From: Geodermatophilus obscurus
Lineage (GTDB): Bacteria > Actinomycetota > Actinomycetes > Mycobacteriales > Geodermatophilaceae
Assembly (NCBI RefSeq): GCF_900115395.1
Contig: NZ_FOWE01000006.1
Coordinates: 310,001-374,000, forward strand
Reading direction: 5' to 3'
Length of the DNA stretch: 64,000 bases
In this document: piece by piece, positions 7,920 to 16,284 of the stretch
Layout of the letters: every line of letters begins with the position of its first letter
Position numbering within the stretch: the stretch's first letter is position 1
The notes under the pieces: model-generated
Database searches by the model: none
Seen by the model: the letters and a program-made list of their open reading frames with translations, nothing else
What the model was told of the DNA's origin: nothing
Program-made: the position numbers and the translations under genes

Positions 7920-8786
7920 TCAGGCCAGCCGGTCGCACACCTCCAGCAGCCGGGACCGCAGCACGGCGCCGCGGGCGGCGAACCCGCGCTGCGCCGCCAC
8001 GTACTCCGCCTTGCCCTCCGGCGTCTCGATCCGGACCGGCGCGTAGCCGCGGTCGCGCAGGTCGTAGGGGGAGGCGCGCATGTCCAGCTCCCGCACCTCG
8101 GCGGCGAGGGCGAGGCAGTCGGTGACCAGCTCGCCGGGCACGGCGGGGGAGAGCTTGTAGGCCCACTTGTAGAGGTCCATCGTCGCGTGCAGGCAGCCGG
8201 GCTGCTCCATGGCGACCTGCGTCGCCCGCGTCGGCTGCAGCCTGTTGAGCCCGACGGCGTCCGGCGTGAAGAACCGGAACGCGTCGACGTGGCTGCACCG
8301 GATCGGGTGCGACTCGACGACGGCGTCGGTGCCCGCCCGGCCCAGCCGCAGCGGCACCGCGTGCCGGCGCTCGTCGGCGCGGTAGACCATCGCCCACTCG
8401 TGCAGGCCCAGGCAGCCGGTGTGCGCCGGCCGCGACGCCGTCGCCGCGAGCAGGTCGCGCACGAACCGCACGGTGTCCCCGCGCTCGGCCCGGAAGGTGT
8501 CGACGTCGAGCCGCACCGCGCCGTCGTCGCCGGTGGCGTACCAGCGCCACCCGGCGTGCGGTGCCGGGCCGGGACCCGGCGCCAGCCGGACGCCCGGGCC
8601 CGGGTGCCAGCGGCGCAGCCGGCCCGGCGTCTCGGAGTAGTAGGTGAACAGGAAGTCCAGCACCGGGTGGGTCTCCCCGCGCCGGCGGCGCTCGCGGTGC
8701 GGCGCCGTCCACCGCTCGACCCGCGCCTCGTGCGCCGCGGCCCGCGCCGCCCACTCGGCCGCGGGCAGCAGGACGTCGGCGGTCAC
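7920..8786 (-). CDS. Conserved actinobacterial protein often annotated 3-methyladenine DNA glycosylase
   Basis: 288 residues starting VTADVLLPAAEWAARA. Marked features are HPVLDFLFTYYSETPGRLRRWHPG, CLGLHEWAMVY and MEQPGCLHATMDLYKWAYKLSP. From memory this family is widespread in actinobacteria and is frequently labelled 3-methyladenine DNA glycosylase, but I see no glycosylase HhH-GPD or AlkA motif, so I keep it as uncharacterised. The GTG start was chosen because TACCCT sits six bases upstream on the minus strand (leaderless) and conservation begins there; an open frame extends further upstream. Confidence 0.75.
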   Translation of the reverse strand: MTADVLLPAAEWAARAAAHEARVERWTAPHRERRRRGETHPVLDFLFTYYSETPGRLRRWHPGPGVRLAPGPGPAPHAGWRWYATGDDGAVRLDVDTFRAERGDTVRFVRDLLAATASRPAHTGCLGLHEWAMVYRADERRHAVPLRLGRAGTDAVVESHPIRCSHVDAFRFFTPDAVGLNRLQPTRATQVAMEQPGCLHATMDLYKWAYKLSPAVPGELVTDCLALAAEVRELDMRASPYDLRDRGYAPVRIETPEGKAEYVAAQRGFAARGAVLRSRLLEVCDRLA

Positions 8787-8873
8787 CCGACCAGGGTAGG
8801 AGCGTGCGCGGGCCCCTACCGGGAGGGGAGGCGCGGTGCCACGCTCGGGTGTCCCGACGAGGAGGCGATCGCC

Positions 8874-9053
8874 ATGGCCGGCGACGCGAGGACCACCCGG
8901 AAGCCGCTGCTGTGCCGCGTGGGGGTCCACGCCTACGTGCGGCGCCGTCCCGAGGGAGAGCGGCTGCGCGGCCCCGACCACCAGGTCTGCCGGCGGTGCG
9001 GGAAGCACCGCGACCTCGACACGAGGGGCATCCCGCCCGGCTTCCTCGGCTGA
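8874..9053 (+). CDS. Small protein with a possible zinc-binding site
   Basis: 59 residues, basic. PLLCRVGVHAY supplies one Cys and one His and HQVCRRCGKHRD a CxxC pair, so a C-x4-H...C-x2-C zinc site is possible. The ATG has a GAGGAGG ribosome site at good distance. Similar short CRVG-H...CRRCGK proteins are common in actinobacteria without known function. It is convergent with the following dehydrogenase gene. Confidence 0.65.
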   Translation: MAGDARTTRKPLLCRVGVHAYVRRRPEGERLRGPDHQVCRRCGKHRDLDTRGIPPGFLG

Positions 9054-9080
9054 TCCCCGGCCGGGACCCCGCGCCCGGCG

Positions 9081-9833
9081 TCAGTGGGCGGTCCAGCCGC
9101 CGTCCATGCGCAGCGACGTGCCGGTCACCGACGCGGCCGACGGCGAGCACAGCCAGGCCACCGCGTCGGCGACCTCGGCCGGCTCCATCAGCCGCTTGAC
9201 CGCCGCCGGCGCGAGCATGATCTGCTCGACCACCTGGTCCTCGGAGATCCCGTGGGTGCGGGCCTGGTCGGCGATCTGCCCCTCGACCAGCGGCGTCCGC
9301 ACGTAGGCGGGTGCCACGCAGTTCGACGTCACCCCGTGCGCGGCGCCCTCCAGCGCCACCACCTTCGACAGGCCCTCCAGCGCGTGCTTGGCCGTCACGT
9401 AGGCGGACTTGTACGGCGAGGCGCGGTGGCCGTGCACCGAACTGACGTTCACCACCCGGCCCCAGCCGCGGTCGTACATGTGCGGCAGCGCGCCGCGGAC
9501 CAGCCGGAACGGCGTCTCGACCATCAGGCGCAGGATCGTCGCGAAGACCTCGGGCGGGAACTCGTGCAGCGGGGCGACGTGCTGGAAGCCGGCGTTGTTG
9601 ACCAGCACGTCGACGTCGACGTCGATGGCCTCGACGGCGGCCGGGTCGGAGAGGTCCGCGGCGACGGCGGTGCCGCCCACCTCCGCGGCCACCCGCTCGG
9701 CGGACGCGGCGTCCCGGTCGACCACGACCACCGAGGCGCCGGCCGCGGCGAGCCGCACCGCGATCGCCCGCCCGATGCCCGAGCCGCCACCGGTCACCAG
9801 CGCCCGCCGTCCCCGGAGGTCCTCTGCACCCAT
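9081..9833 (-). CDS. bdhA: 3-hydroxybutyrate dehydrogenase (SDR family)
   Basis: 250-residue short-chain dehydrogenase, expected to oxidise (R)-3-hydroxybutyrate to acetoacetate with NAD+. It shows the cofactor motif TGGGSGIG, NNAG (NNAGFQHV), catalytic Ser in NVSSVHGHRASPYKSAYVTAK with the Tyr-x3-Lys pair, and the C-terminal VTGTSLRMDGGW. NNAGFQHVAPLHEFP and VHGHRASPYKSAYV are typical of hydroxybutyrate dehydrogenases within the large SDR family. The transcript is probably leaderless: TAGGGT lies seven bases before the ATG. A strong palindrome covers the -35 region. Other SDR substrates cannot be fully excluded. Confidence 0.88.
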   Translation of the reverse strand: MGAEDLRGRRALVTGGGSGIGRAIAVRLAAAGASVVVVDRDAASAERVAAEVGGTAVAADLSDPAAVEAIDVDVDVLVNNAGFQHVAPLHEFPPEVFATILRLMVETPFRLVRGALPHMYDRGWGRVVNVSSVHGHRASPYKSAYVTAKHALEGLSKVVALEGAAHGVTSNCVAPAYVRTPLVEGQIADQARTHGISEDQVVEQIMLAPAAVKRLMEPAEVADAVAWLCSPSAASVTGTSLRMDGGWTAH

Positions 9834-9840
9834 GGCGGCG

Positions 9841-9846
9841 ACCCTA
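9841..9846 (-). promoter_or_regulatory. -10 box of a leaderless promoter for bdhA
   Basis: TAGGGT on the minus strand, seven bases before the ATG, leaving no room for a ribosome site. The same arrangement precedes pyrE, purD and dcd in this window. Confidence 0.65.
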
Positions 9847-9851
9847 GGACA

Positions 9852-9871
9852 CCCGTGACACGCGTCACGGG
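9852..9871. promoter_or_regulatory. Palindromic operator between bdhA and the ABC exporter
   Basis: CCCGTGAC-ACGC-GTCACGGG has perfect 8-bp arms around ACGC. It overlaps the expected -35 region of the bdhA promoter, a repressor-like position. The cognate regulator is not apparent. Confidence 0.55.
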
Positions 9872-10000
9872 CGACCCGTGCACGCGCGGCGCCAGGTCGT
9901 GAGGGACGGCACCTGTGCCCGGCCGCGGGCGGCGGGAGCGTGGGGGCGTGCCCCGGAGGACCGGCCGACCACGGCCGGCGGGGCGCGAGGAGGAGGCCCC

Positions 10001-10954
10001 GTGCAGCTCACCCGCCCGGCTCCCGCCCCGGCCGGCCCCACGACCGGGCAGGCCGGCCCCGCCGTCGTGGTCACCGACCTGCGGCGTCGTCACGGCGACG
10101 TCGAGGCCGTCCGCGGCATCAGCTTCGAGGTCCACCCCGGCGAGGTCTTCGCCCTGCTCGGCGTCAACGGCGCGGGCAAGACGTCCGCGCTGGAGGTGCT
10201 GGAGGGCCTCGCGCCGGCCGCCGGCGGCACCGTCCGCGTGCTGGGCGCCGACCCGCTCGCCGACCGCGCCGCCGTCCGCCCGCACCTGGGCGTGCTCCTG
10301 CAGTCGAGCGGCCTGCCGTCCGACCTCACCGTCCGGGAGACCGTCGCCCTGTGGGCGGCCACCCTCACCGCCCCCCGGTCCGTCGAGGAGGCCCTCGCCC
10401 AGGTCGGCCTGACCGACCGCGCAGGCCTGCGGGTGCGGAGCCTCTCCGGCGGCGAGCGGCGCCGGCTCGACCTCACCCTCGCCCTGCTCGGCTCCCCCCG
10501 CGTGATCGTGCTCGACGAGCCGACCACCGGCCTCGACCCCGAGAGCCGGCGGACGGTGTGGACGCTGGTCCGGCAGCGGGTGGCCGACGGCGCTGCGGTG
10601 GTGCTGACCACCCACCACCTCGAGGAGGCCGAGGAGCTCGCCGACCGGATCGCGGTCATGCGCGCCGGCCGGATCGTCCTCTCCGGGACGGCGGCCGAGA
10701 TCGCCGCCACGCAGCCGGCCACCGTCCGGTTCACCCTGCCCGCGGGCGCCCCGCCCCTGCCCGACGTCCCGGGCGCGACGGTCGTGTCCGCCGCCCCCCG
10801 CGTGGAGCTGCACACCCGGGCGCTGCAGCCGGTGCTCGTCCGCCTCCTGGCCTGGGCGGACGCCCACGGCCTCGTCCTGGGCGGGCTCCAGGCCCGCGCG
10901 GCATCGCTGGAGCAGGCCTTCCTCGCCGTCGCCGACGGCGCCGACCCCTCCTGA
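10001..10954 (+). CDS. ABC-2 type exporter, ATP-binding protein
   Basis: 317-residue ATPase of a drug- or lipid-type exporter. Walker A GVNGAGKT is at 54-61, the Q-loop in GVLLQSSGLP, signature LSGGE at 148-152, Walker B VIVLDEPTTGLDP at about 167-179 and the H-loop in TTHHLEEAEEL. A C-terminal accessory domain of about 80 residues follows, as in DrrA-like subunits. The GTG start has GAGGAGGAG upstream. It is first in a four-gene run: permease, sensor kinase and regulator follow with little or no spacing, the layout of regulator-linked exporters such as the YvfS/YvfR-YvfT/YvfU type. Confidence 0.92.
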   Translation: MQLTRPAPAPAGPTTGQAGPAVVVTDLRRRHGDVEAVRGISFEVHPGEVFALLGVNGAGKTSALEVLEGLAPAAGGTVRVLGADPLADRAAVRPHLGVLLQSSGLPSDLTVRETVALWAATLTAPRSVEEALAQVGLTDRAGLRVRSLSGGERRRLDLTLALLGSPRVIVLDEPTTGLDPESRRTVWTLVRQRVADGAAVVLTTHHLEEAEELADRIAVMRAGRIVLSGTAAEIAATQPATVRFTLPAGAPPLPDVPGATVVSAAPRVELHTRALQPVLVRLLAWADAHGLVLGGLQARAASLEQAFLAVADGADPS

Positions 10955-10983
10955 CCGTCCCTCTCGAGAGCGAGGAGCCCCCG

Positions 10984-11790
10984 ATGACCACCTCGACCGC
11001 CCCGACAGTCACTCCCTCCCGGCTGCGCCGCACGCTGGCGCTGGCCGGCGCCGAGACCCGGCTGCTGTTGCGCAACCGCACCGCCGTCGTCAACTCGGTG
11101 CTGCTGCCGTTGCTGCTCGTCGCCGGCGTGCCGGTCGCCGGGCTCGGCGGCGACGGCCCGCTGGGTGCGCGCCTCGCCGTCACCGCGGTCGCCGTGACGC
11201 TCGTCTTCCTGACGTACTACAACCTGGTGACCACCTACGTCGCCCGCCGCGAGGAGCTGGTCCTGCAGCGGATGCGCAGCGGCGAGCTCACCCCCGTCGA
11301 GGTGCTGCTGGGCACCGCCACCCCCACGCTGCTGGTCACGGTCGTGCAGGTGCTCCTGGTCCTCGCCGGCACCGCGGTGATCGGCGAGTGGTCGGCCCCG
11401 GTCGACGTCGTCCTGCCGCTCGTCGCCCTGGTCGGCGGGATGGCGCTCATGACGCTGCTGGCCGCGGCGAGCACGTCGTTCACCCGCACCGCCGAGAGCG
11501 CGCAGATCACCACGCTGCCGCTGGTCGTGCTGGCCTCGGTCACCTCCGGCGTGATGGTCCCGCTGGCCGCCTTCTCCGACCAGGTCGCGCAGGTCCTGCG
11601 GCTGACGCCCATCGAGCCGATCGTGGAGCTCGCCCGCCTGGGGCTGGCCGGGCAGACCTGGGACGGCCGGGCGGTGGACTGGGCCGGCGCCTGGGCCGCC
11701 GCACCGCAGCCCCTGCTGGTGCTGGCCGCCTGGATCGCCGTCGCCGCCGGCGTGGCCTCCCGCGTGTTCGTGTGGGCCCCGCGCCGGTGA
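10984..11790 (+). CDS. ABC-2 type exporter, permease
   Basis: 268-residue membrane protein with about six hydrophobic helices, an ABC-2 permease domain and a short basic N-terminus. It pairs with the ATPase encoded 29 bases upstream. TYYNLVTTYVARREELVLQRMRSGEL is the conserved cytoplasmic coupling region of this family. The substrate is unknown; small lipophilic compounds are usual for the group. The ATG has GAGCGAGGAGCC upstream. Confidence 0.9.
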   Translation: MTTSTAPTVTPSRLRRTLALAGAETRLLLRNRTAVVNSVLLPLLLVAGVPVAGLGGDGPLGARLAVTAVAVTLVFLTYYNLVTTYVARREELVLQRMRSGELTPVEVLLGTATPTLLVTVVQVLLVLAGTAVIGEWSAPVDVVLPLVALVGGMALMTLLAAASTSFTRTAESAQITTLPLVVLASVTSGVMVPLAAFSDQVAQVLRLTPIEPIVELARLGLAGQTWDGRAVDWAGAWAAAPQPLLVLAAWIAVAAGVASRVFVWAPRR

Positions 11791-11822
11791 GCGGTGCGTC
11801 CCCCGTCGGTCGGTACGGCAGC

Positions 11823-13055
11823 ATGAGGGCCGTGCCGACCGTCGCGCGCTGGTGGCGGGACCGCTCCGACCCGCAGCGCCTGGATCTCTACACGCGCTCG
11901 TCGTTCTACGGCTGGCTGGCGATGACGCCGCTGCTGGCGGTGCTCGTCGCCGGTTCCGCCGAGGACCCGGCCCCCGGGGCCGGGGTCGTCGCGTTCGTCG
12001 GCGGGTCGGTCGCCGTCGCGGTCACGACGGTCGTGCTGGCGCGGTCCTGGCTCGCCGCGCGCCGGGAGGACCGCACGCCCGCGCGGGCGCCGCTGGTCGC
12101 CGCCGCGCTCGCCGGCGTGGTGACCGCGGCGCTGGGCGTGCTGGCGTTCGGCGGCCAGGCGGACCGCACGCCGGCCCTGTCCTGGGGGGTGGCGATGCCA
12201 CTGGCGATGGTGCTCACCGCGGTGACGCCGGTGTGGCCCTCCCGCAGGCTCGCGCGGTGGGGCTTCGGCATCGGCGGGGCGACGGCGGTCGTCGTCCTCG
12301 CCGCGGAGACCCCGTTCGAGGTGGCGGCCGTCCTCGCCGTCGTCCTCGGGGCCGCGGTGACCGGGTTGGCCCTGGCCTTCCGGTTCTCGGTGTGGGTGCT
12401 CGACGTCGTCGTCGAGATGGACCGCAGCCGCGGGGTGGCGGCGCGGCTGGCGGTCGCCGAGGAACGGCTGCGCTTCGCCCGCGACCTGCACGACGTCCTG
12501 GGCCGCGACCTGTCGGTGATCGCCGTGAAGAGTCAGCTCGCGGGCGAGCTGGTCCGCCGCGGGCACCCCGGCGCGACCGACGAGCTCGCCGACATCAGCC
12601 GGGTCGCCGAGCAGTCGCTGCGCGAGGTCCGCGACGTCGTCCGCGGCTACCGCACCACCGACCTGGCCGGGGAGCTCGCCGGCGCCCGTTCGGTGCTCCG
12701 CGCGGCGGGCATCGGCTGCACGGTGACGGGGGAGGAGGCCGGCGCGGCGCTGCCCGGGCCGGTGCAGACGGCGCTGGGCTGGGTGGTGCGCGAGGCGGTG
12801 ACGAACGTGCTGCGGCACAGCTCCGCAGGCACGTGCACGATCACCCTGGTCGCGGGCGACCCGGTGCGCCTGCAGGTGGCCAACGACGGCGCCGGGCGCG
12901 GGACGGCCACCTGGGGCAACGGCCTGCGTGGCCTGGCCGAGCGGCTGGCCGCGGCGTCCGGGGAGCTGTCCACGGGGCGCGACGGCGACCGGTTCGTCGT
13001 CGAGGCCCGGGTACCGGTGGCCACCGCGGACCGCGCGACGGAGGAGGTCCGGTGA
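11823..13055 (+). CDS. Sensor histidine kinase, DesK-like
   Basis: 410 residues with a four- to five-helix membrane sensor half, a short coiled linker, a HisKA_3 dimerisation domain with phospho-accepting His223 in FARDLHDVLGRDLSVIAVK, and a HATPase domain with the N-box VREAVTNVLRHSSA and G-box GNGLRGLAERL. This is the membrane-sensing DesK architecture. Its stop overlaps the start of the response regulator gene. An in-frame GTG at 11787, overlapping the permease stop as GTGA, is an alternative start; the ATG was preferred because it opens the membrane domain more compactly. Confidence 0.9.
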   Translation: MRAVPTVARWWRDRSDPQRLDLYTRSSFYGWLAMTPLLAVLVAGSAEDPAPGAGVVAFVGGSVAVAVTTVVLARSWLAARREDRTPARAPLVAAALAGVVTAALGVLAFGGQADRTPALSWGVAMPLAMVLTAVTPVWPSRRLARWGFGIGGATAVVVLAAETPFEVAAVLAVVLGAAVTGLALAFRFSVWVLDVVVEMDRSRGVAARLAVAEERLRFARDLHDVLGRDLSVIAVKSQLAGELVRRGHPGATDELADISRVAEQSLREVRDVVRGYRTTDLAGELAGARSVLRAAGIGCTVTGEEAGAALPGPVQTALGWVVREAVTNVLRHSSAGTCTITLVAGDPVRLQVANDGAGRGTATWGNGLRGLAERLAAASGELSTGRDGDRFVVEARVPVATADRATEEVR

Positions 13056-13657
13056 TCCGGGTCCTGCTGGCCGACGACGAGAACCTCATCCGCTCGGCGC
13101 TGGCGGCGCTGCTGGCGCTGGAGGACGACCTCGAGGTGGTGGCGCAGGCCGCCTCCGGCCGGGAGGCGCTGGCGATGGCCCGGGCGCACACCCCGGACGT
13201 CGCCGTCCTGGACCTGCAGATGCCCGACCTCGACGGGATCGCCGTGGCGGCGGAGCTGAGGGGACTGGTCCCCGGTTGCCGGGTCGTGGTGGTCACCGGG
13301 CACGGCCGCCCCGGGCACCTCAAGCGGGCGCTGGCCGCGGGGGTGCGCGGGTTCCTGCCCAAGACGGTGCCGGCGCCGGTGCTCACCGACGTCGTCCGCA
13401 CCGTCGCCGGCGGTGGGCGTTACGTCGACCCCGAGCTGGCCGCGGAGGCGATCAGCGCCGGCGACAGCCCCCTGACGCCGCGCGAGGCCGACGTCCTGGA
13501 GCTGGCCGCCGGCGGCGCACCGGTGGAGGAGATCGCCGCCCGCGCCCACCTGTCGCCGGGCACGGTGCGCAACCACTTGTCCTCGGCCGCGGGCAAGCTC
13601 GGCGCGGTCAACCGGCACGCGGCCGTGGAGGTCGCCCGCCGGCACGGCTGGATCTGA
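13052..13657 (+). CDS. Response regulator, NarL/DesR family
   Basis: 201 residues. The receiver domain has the acidic pair ADDE and phospho-accepting Asp54 in VAVLDLQMPDLDG, plus the conserved Lys in FLPKTV. A C-terminal LuxR-type helix-turn-helix (LTPREADVLELAAGG...LSPGTVRNHLSSAAGKL) binds DNA. The GTG start overlaps the kinase stop (GTGA), so kinase and regulator should be made together. The likely target is the exporter operon it belongs to. Confidence 0.93.
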   Translation: MIRVLLADDENLIRSALAALLALEDDLEVVAQAASGREALAMARAHTPDVAVLDLQMPDLDGIAVAAELRGLVPGCRVVVVTGHGRPGHLKRALAAGVRGFLPKTVPAPVLTDVVRTVAGGGRYVDPELAAEAISAGDSPLTPREADVLELAAGGAPVEEIAARAHLSPGTVRNHLSSAAGKLGAVNRHAAVEVARRHGWI

Positions 13658-13689
13658 CGGCCCCGCCGCGGGGAGGACGGGGCCCTCCC

Positions 13690-13881
13690 CTAGCTGGCCT
13701 CGTTGCCGCCGCGGACCACGGACTCGTCGCGCTGGGCCTCGTCGTCGGTGGTCAGCGTGACGTCCTGCTCGCCGCCGTCGGACCGGTTCTCGCCGGTGAC
13801 GCCGTCGACCATGTTGGTGCTCGTCGGCCCGTCGGTCGTGTCGGGGGACTCGCGGTAGCCGCTGGTGTCGGACTCGCTCAT
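13690..13881 (-). CDS. Small acidic hypothetical protein
   Basis: 63 residues, strongly acidic, rich in Thr/Ser/Asp, without a hydrophobic stretch; probably disordered. It contains DVTLTTDDEAQRDESVV, which matches VPLTADEAIERDAAS in the protein encoded directly upstream, so the two look like relatives. Its ATG overlaps the upstream stop by one base. Function unknown. Confidence 0.55.
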   Translation of the reverse strand: MSESDTSGYRESPDTTDGPTSTNMVDGVTGENRSDGGEQDVTLTTDDEAQRDESVVRGGNEAS

Positions 13882-14144
13882 CAGTCTGTTCCGCCTCCGG
13901 ATCGCGGGGTGGGGCCGGCGACCTCGCCGGACGGGCCGTCGGTGACGGCGCGGGCGACGTCGGAGTCGGCACGGGCGGGCAGGTCGTCCCCCGAGGCGGC
14001 GTCCCGCTCGATCGCCTCGTCGGCGGTCAGGGGGACCTCGTCGAAGCCGGAGCCGGAGCCGGCGCCGGTGCTGCTGTTGTCCCCGGTGCCCGACGCGGTC
14101 GGGATGCCCTGCTGGATGCGGTCACTGCCCTGCGGGTCGGTCAT
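13881..14144 (-). CDS. Small acidic hypothetical protein, relative of its neighbour
   Basis: 87 residues beginning MTDPQGSDRIQQGIP, low complexity in the middle (Gly/Ser/Thr), acidic, no membrane segment. The core VPLTADEAIERDAASGDD is shared with the next gene. The ATG at MTDPQG was chosen over an upstream in-frame start because GGAGGCACC precedes it. The pair may be an actinobacterial stress-type small protein family, but that is only a guess. Confidence 0.55.
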   Translation of the reverse strand: MTDPQGSDRIQQGIPTASGTGDNSSTGAGSGSGFDEVPLTADEAIERDAASGDDLPARADSDVARAVTDGPSGEVAGPTPRSGGGTD

Positions 14145-14242
14145 GGTGCCTCCGGTCCGACGACGCCGTCGGGAGGGCCATGCCCGCCGTCGTCCCCCCG
14201 AAACGGCCGACGGCCGCCTCCCGGGGGAGACGGCCGTCGGCG

Positions 14243-14264
14243 GTGCACTTCCGCGGAAGTGCAC
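14243..14264 (-). terminator. Palindromic terminator of the acyl-CoA dehydrogenase gene
   Basis: GTGCACTTCC-GC-GGAAGTGCAC is a perfect 10-bp inverted repeat four bases after the stop codon. A close copy in the same relation to a stop codon is at 56576-56597. A second hairpin (CCGACGGCC/GGCCGTCGG) follows at about 14207-14240. Confidence 0.65.
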
Positions 14265-14267
14265 GGG

Positions 14268-16112
14268 TCAGAAGGCGGCCTCGGGGACGTCCATGAGCGC
14301 GTTGTCGGTGGCCTCGACGATCGCCCGCTCGCCGGCCAGGCGGGGCAGCACCTGGGTGGCGAAGAAGCGGGTGGCGGCCAGCTTGCCCTCGTAGAACAGC
14401 CGGTCCTTCTCGCTCACCTCGCCGGCCAGCGCACCCAGCGCGACCTCGGACTGGCGGACCAGCAGCCACGCGGTGACCAGGTCGCCGACGGCGAGCAGCA
14501 GGCGGGTGGTGTTCTGGCCGACCTGGTACAGCCGTGTCATGTCCTCCTGGGCGCCGCTGAGCTGCCCGAACATGGTGGTGAGCATCGCCTGGACCTCGCC
14601 GAGGGCGGTGGCCAGGTGAGCCCGCTCCTCCTTGAGGCGGCCGTTGCCGGCCTCGGCGTCGATCGTGGCCTGGATCTGAGAGGCCAGCCAGGTCAGCGCG
14701 ACGCCGCCGTCCTTGACGATCTTGCGGAAGAAGAAGTCCTGGCCCTGGATCGCCGTCGTGCCCTCGTAGAGGGTGTCGATCTTGGAGTCGCGGATGTACT
14801 GCTCGATCGGGTAGTCCTGCAGGTAGCCCGAGCCGCCCAGGCACTGCAGCGACTCGCTGGTCAGCAGCTGGGTGGCGCGCTCGGAGCCGAAGCCCTTCAC
14901 CACCGGGAGGAGCAGGTCGTTGACGCGGGCGGCGAGCCGGGCCTCGTCGCTGTCGGCGGTGCCGGCGGCCTCCGCCTCGGTCACCCGGTCGCGGAAGGTG
15001 GCGGTGTAGAGGTACAGCGCGCGCATGCCCTCGGCGTAGGCCTTCTGCAGCATCAGCGAGCGGCGGACGTCGGGGTGGTGGGTGATGGTGACCCGCGGCG
15101 CGTCCTTGCTGGTGGCGGTGAGGTCGGCGCCCTGCACGCGGCTCTTCGCGTAGTCGAGGGCCACCTTGTAGCCGGCCGACAGCGTGGCGATGGCCTTTGT
15201 GCCGACGAACATCCGCGCGTGCTCGATGACCTCGAACATCTGCGCGATGCCGTCGTGCACCTCACCGACCAGCCAGCCCTTCGCGGGCACCGGGCCGTCG
15301 CCGAAGGTCAGCTCGCAGGTCGTGGAGACCTTCAGGCCCATCTTCTTCTCGACGTTGGTGACGTACACGCCGTTGCGCTCGCCGAGGGCGCCGGTCCCGA
15401 GGTCGACGTGGAACTTGGGGACGACGAACAGCGACAGGCCCTTGGTGCCGGCCTTCGCGCCCTCCGGGCGGGCCAGGACCAGGTGGACGATGTTGTCCGA
15501 CAGGTCGTGCTCGGCGGAGGTGATGAACCGCTTCACGCCGGTGATGTGCCAGGAGCCGTCGGGCTGCTGCACGGCCTTCGTCCGGCCGGCGCCCACGTCG
15601 GAGCCCGCGTCGGGCTCGGTGAGCACCATCGTGGCGCCCCACTTGTGCTCCAGCATCAGCTCGGCCATGCGCTTCTGGTCCGGGGTGCCCAGCTCGTGCA
15701 GGATCGCGGCGAACGCGGCGCCCGAGCCGTACATGAAGACGGCGGGGTTGGCGCCGAGGATCATCTCGAAGGCGCCCCAGGTCAGGGCGTGCGGAGCGCC
15801 GAAGCCGCCGAGGTGCTCGGGCAGGTCGAGCCGGTACCACTCGCCGTCCTCGATCGCCTTGACCGACTTCTTGAACGACTCGGGGAGCGTGACCGAGTGC
15901 GTCGCAGGGTCGAACACCGGCGGGGTGCGGTCGGCGTCGGTGAAGCTCTCGGCGATCGGGCCCTCGGCCAGCCGGCGGATCTCGGCGAGCACGCCGCGCG
16001 CGGTCTCGGCGTCCATCTGCTCGAACGGGCCGGTGCCGAACCGGTCCTTGGTCTCGAGGAACTCGAACAGGTTGAACTCGAGGTCCCGCAGGTCAGCGGT
16101 GTAGTGGCTCAT
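14268..16112 (-). CDS. Acyl-CoA dehydrogenase, FadE5-like, with C-terminal extension
   Basis: 614 residues, longer than the usual 380-400 because it carries the extra C-terminal acyl-CoA dehydrogenase domain (about 470-605) found in FadE5-type enzymes. FAD-binding features include [23 protein letters not shown] and [10 protein letters not shown]. The catalytic-base region is [19 protein letters not shown]. It should carry out the first, FAD-dependent step of fatty-acid beta-oxidation, passing electrons to ETF. A TTACC-N4-GGTAA palindrome covers its -35 region and recurs upstream of the FadF-like gene at 36-38 kb. The ATG starts [17 protein letters not shown], typical for the family. Confidence 0.93.
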   Translation of the reverse strand: MSHYTADLRDLEFNLFEFLETKDRFGTGPFEQMDAETARGVLAEIRRLAEGPIAESFTDADRTPPVFDPATHSVTLPESFKKSVKAIEDGEWYRLDLPEHLGGFGAPHALTWGAFEMILGANPAVFMYGSGAAFAAILHELGTPDQKRMAELMLEHKWGATMVLTEPDAGSDVGAGRTKAVQQPDGSWHITGVKRFITSAEHDLSDNIVHLVLARPEGAKAGTKGLSLFVVPKFHVDLGTGALGERNGVYVTNVEKKMGLKVSTTCELTFGDGPVPAKGWLVGEVHDGIAQMFEVIEHARMFVGTKAIATLSAGYKVALDYAKSRVQGADLTATSKDAPRVTITHHPDVRRSLMLQKAYAEGMRALYLYTATFRDRVTEAEAAGTADSDEARLAARVNDLLLPVVKGFGSERATQLLTSESLQCLGGSGYLQDYPIEQYIRDSKIDTLYEGTTAIQGQDFFFRKIVKDGGVALTWLASQIQATIDAEAGNGRLKEERAHLATALGEVQAMLTTMFGQLSGAQEDMTRLYQVGQNTTRLLLAVGDLVTAWLLVRQSEVALGALAGEVSEKDRLFYEGKLAATRFFATQVLPRLAGERAIVEATDNALMDVPEAAF

Positions 16113-16157
16113 GGCGGGCTGGCTCCGTTGCTCCGTACCGGTGGGGGCGAGCGGCAG

Positions 16158-16163
16158 CACCTA
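16158..16163 (-). promoter_or_regulatory. Putative -10 box of the acyl-CoA dehydrogenase promoter
   Basis: TAGGTG on the minus strand, about 46 bases before the ATG, with the palindromic operator 20 bases further upstream over the -35 region. Confidence 0.45.
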
Positions 16164-16183
16164 CTCGCCGGTAACGAACGGTA

Positions 16184-16197
16184 TTACCGGTGGGTAA
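16184..16197. promoter_or_regulatory. TTACC-N4-GGTAA operator (copy 1)
   Basis: TTACC-GGTG-GGTAA lies over the expected -35 region of the acyl-CoA dehydrogenase gene. It is flanked by a second inverted pair (CGGTATTACCG, 16179-16189) and another GGTAAC half-site. The same motif with longer arms is at 38890-38907 before the FadF-like gene. The form suits a TetR-family regulator of fatty-acid oxidation. Confidence 0.65.
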
Positions 16198-16214
16198 CCA
16201 GGAGCAAGAGCGCG

Positions 16215-16257
16215 GCCCGGGACACGCTCGCAGGAGTCAGGCGAGCGTGTCCCGGGC
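16215..16257 (-). terminator. Strong intrinsic terminator of the LapA-like gene
   Basis: A perfect 17-bp stem: 16215-16231 (GCCCGGGACACGCTCGC) pairs with 16241-16257 around a 9-nt loop. It begins 27 bases after the stop of the minus-strand LapA-like gene and separates it from the acyl-CoA dehydrogenase promoter. Confidence 0.8.
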
Positions 16258-16284
16258 TGTCGGGGACGTGCGGGTCGGCCGGGG

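Noticed and set aside
7920-8786. Accepting the label 3-methyladenine DNA glycosylase
   Set aside because: No helix-hairpin-helix with catalytic Asp and no AlkA- or Mpg-like motif is visible; the label appears to be inherited annotation.
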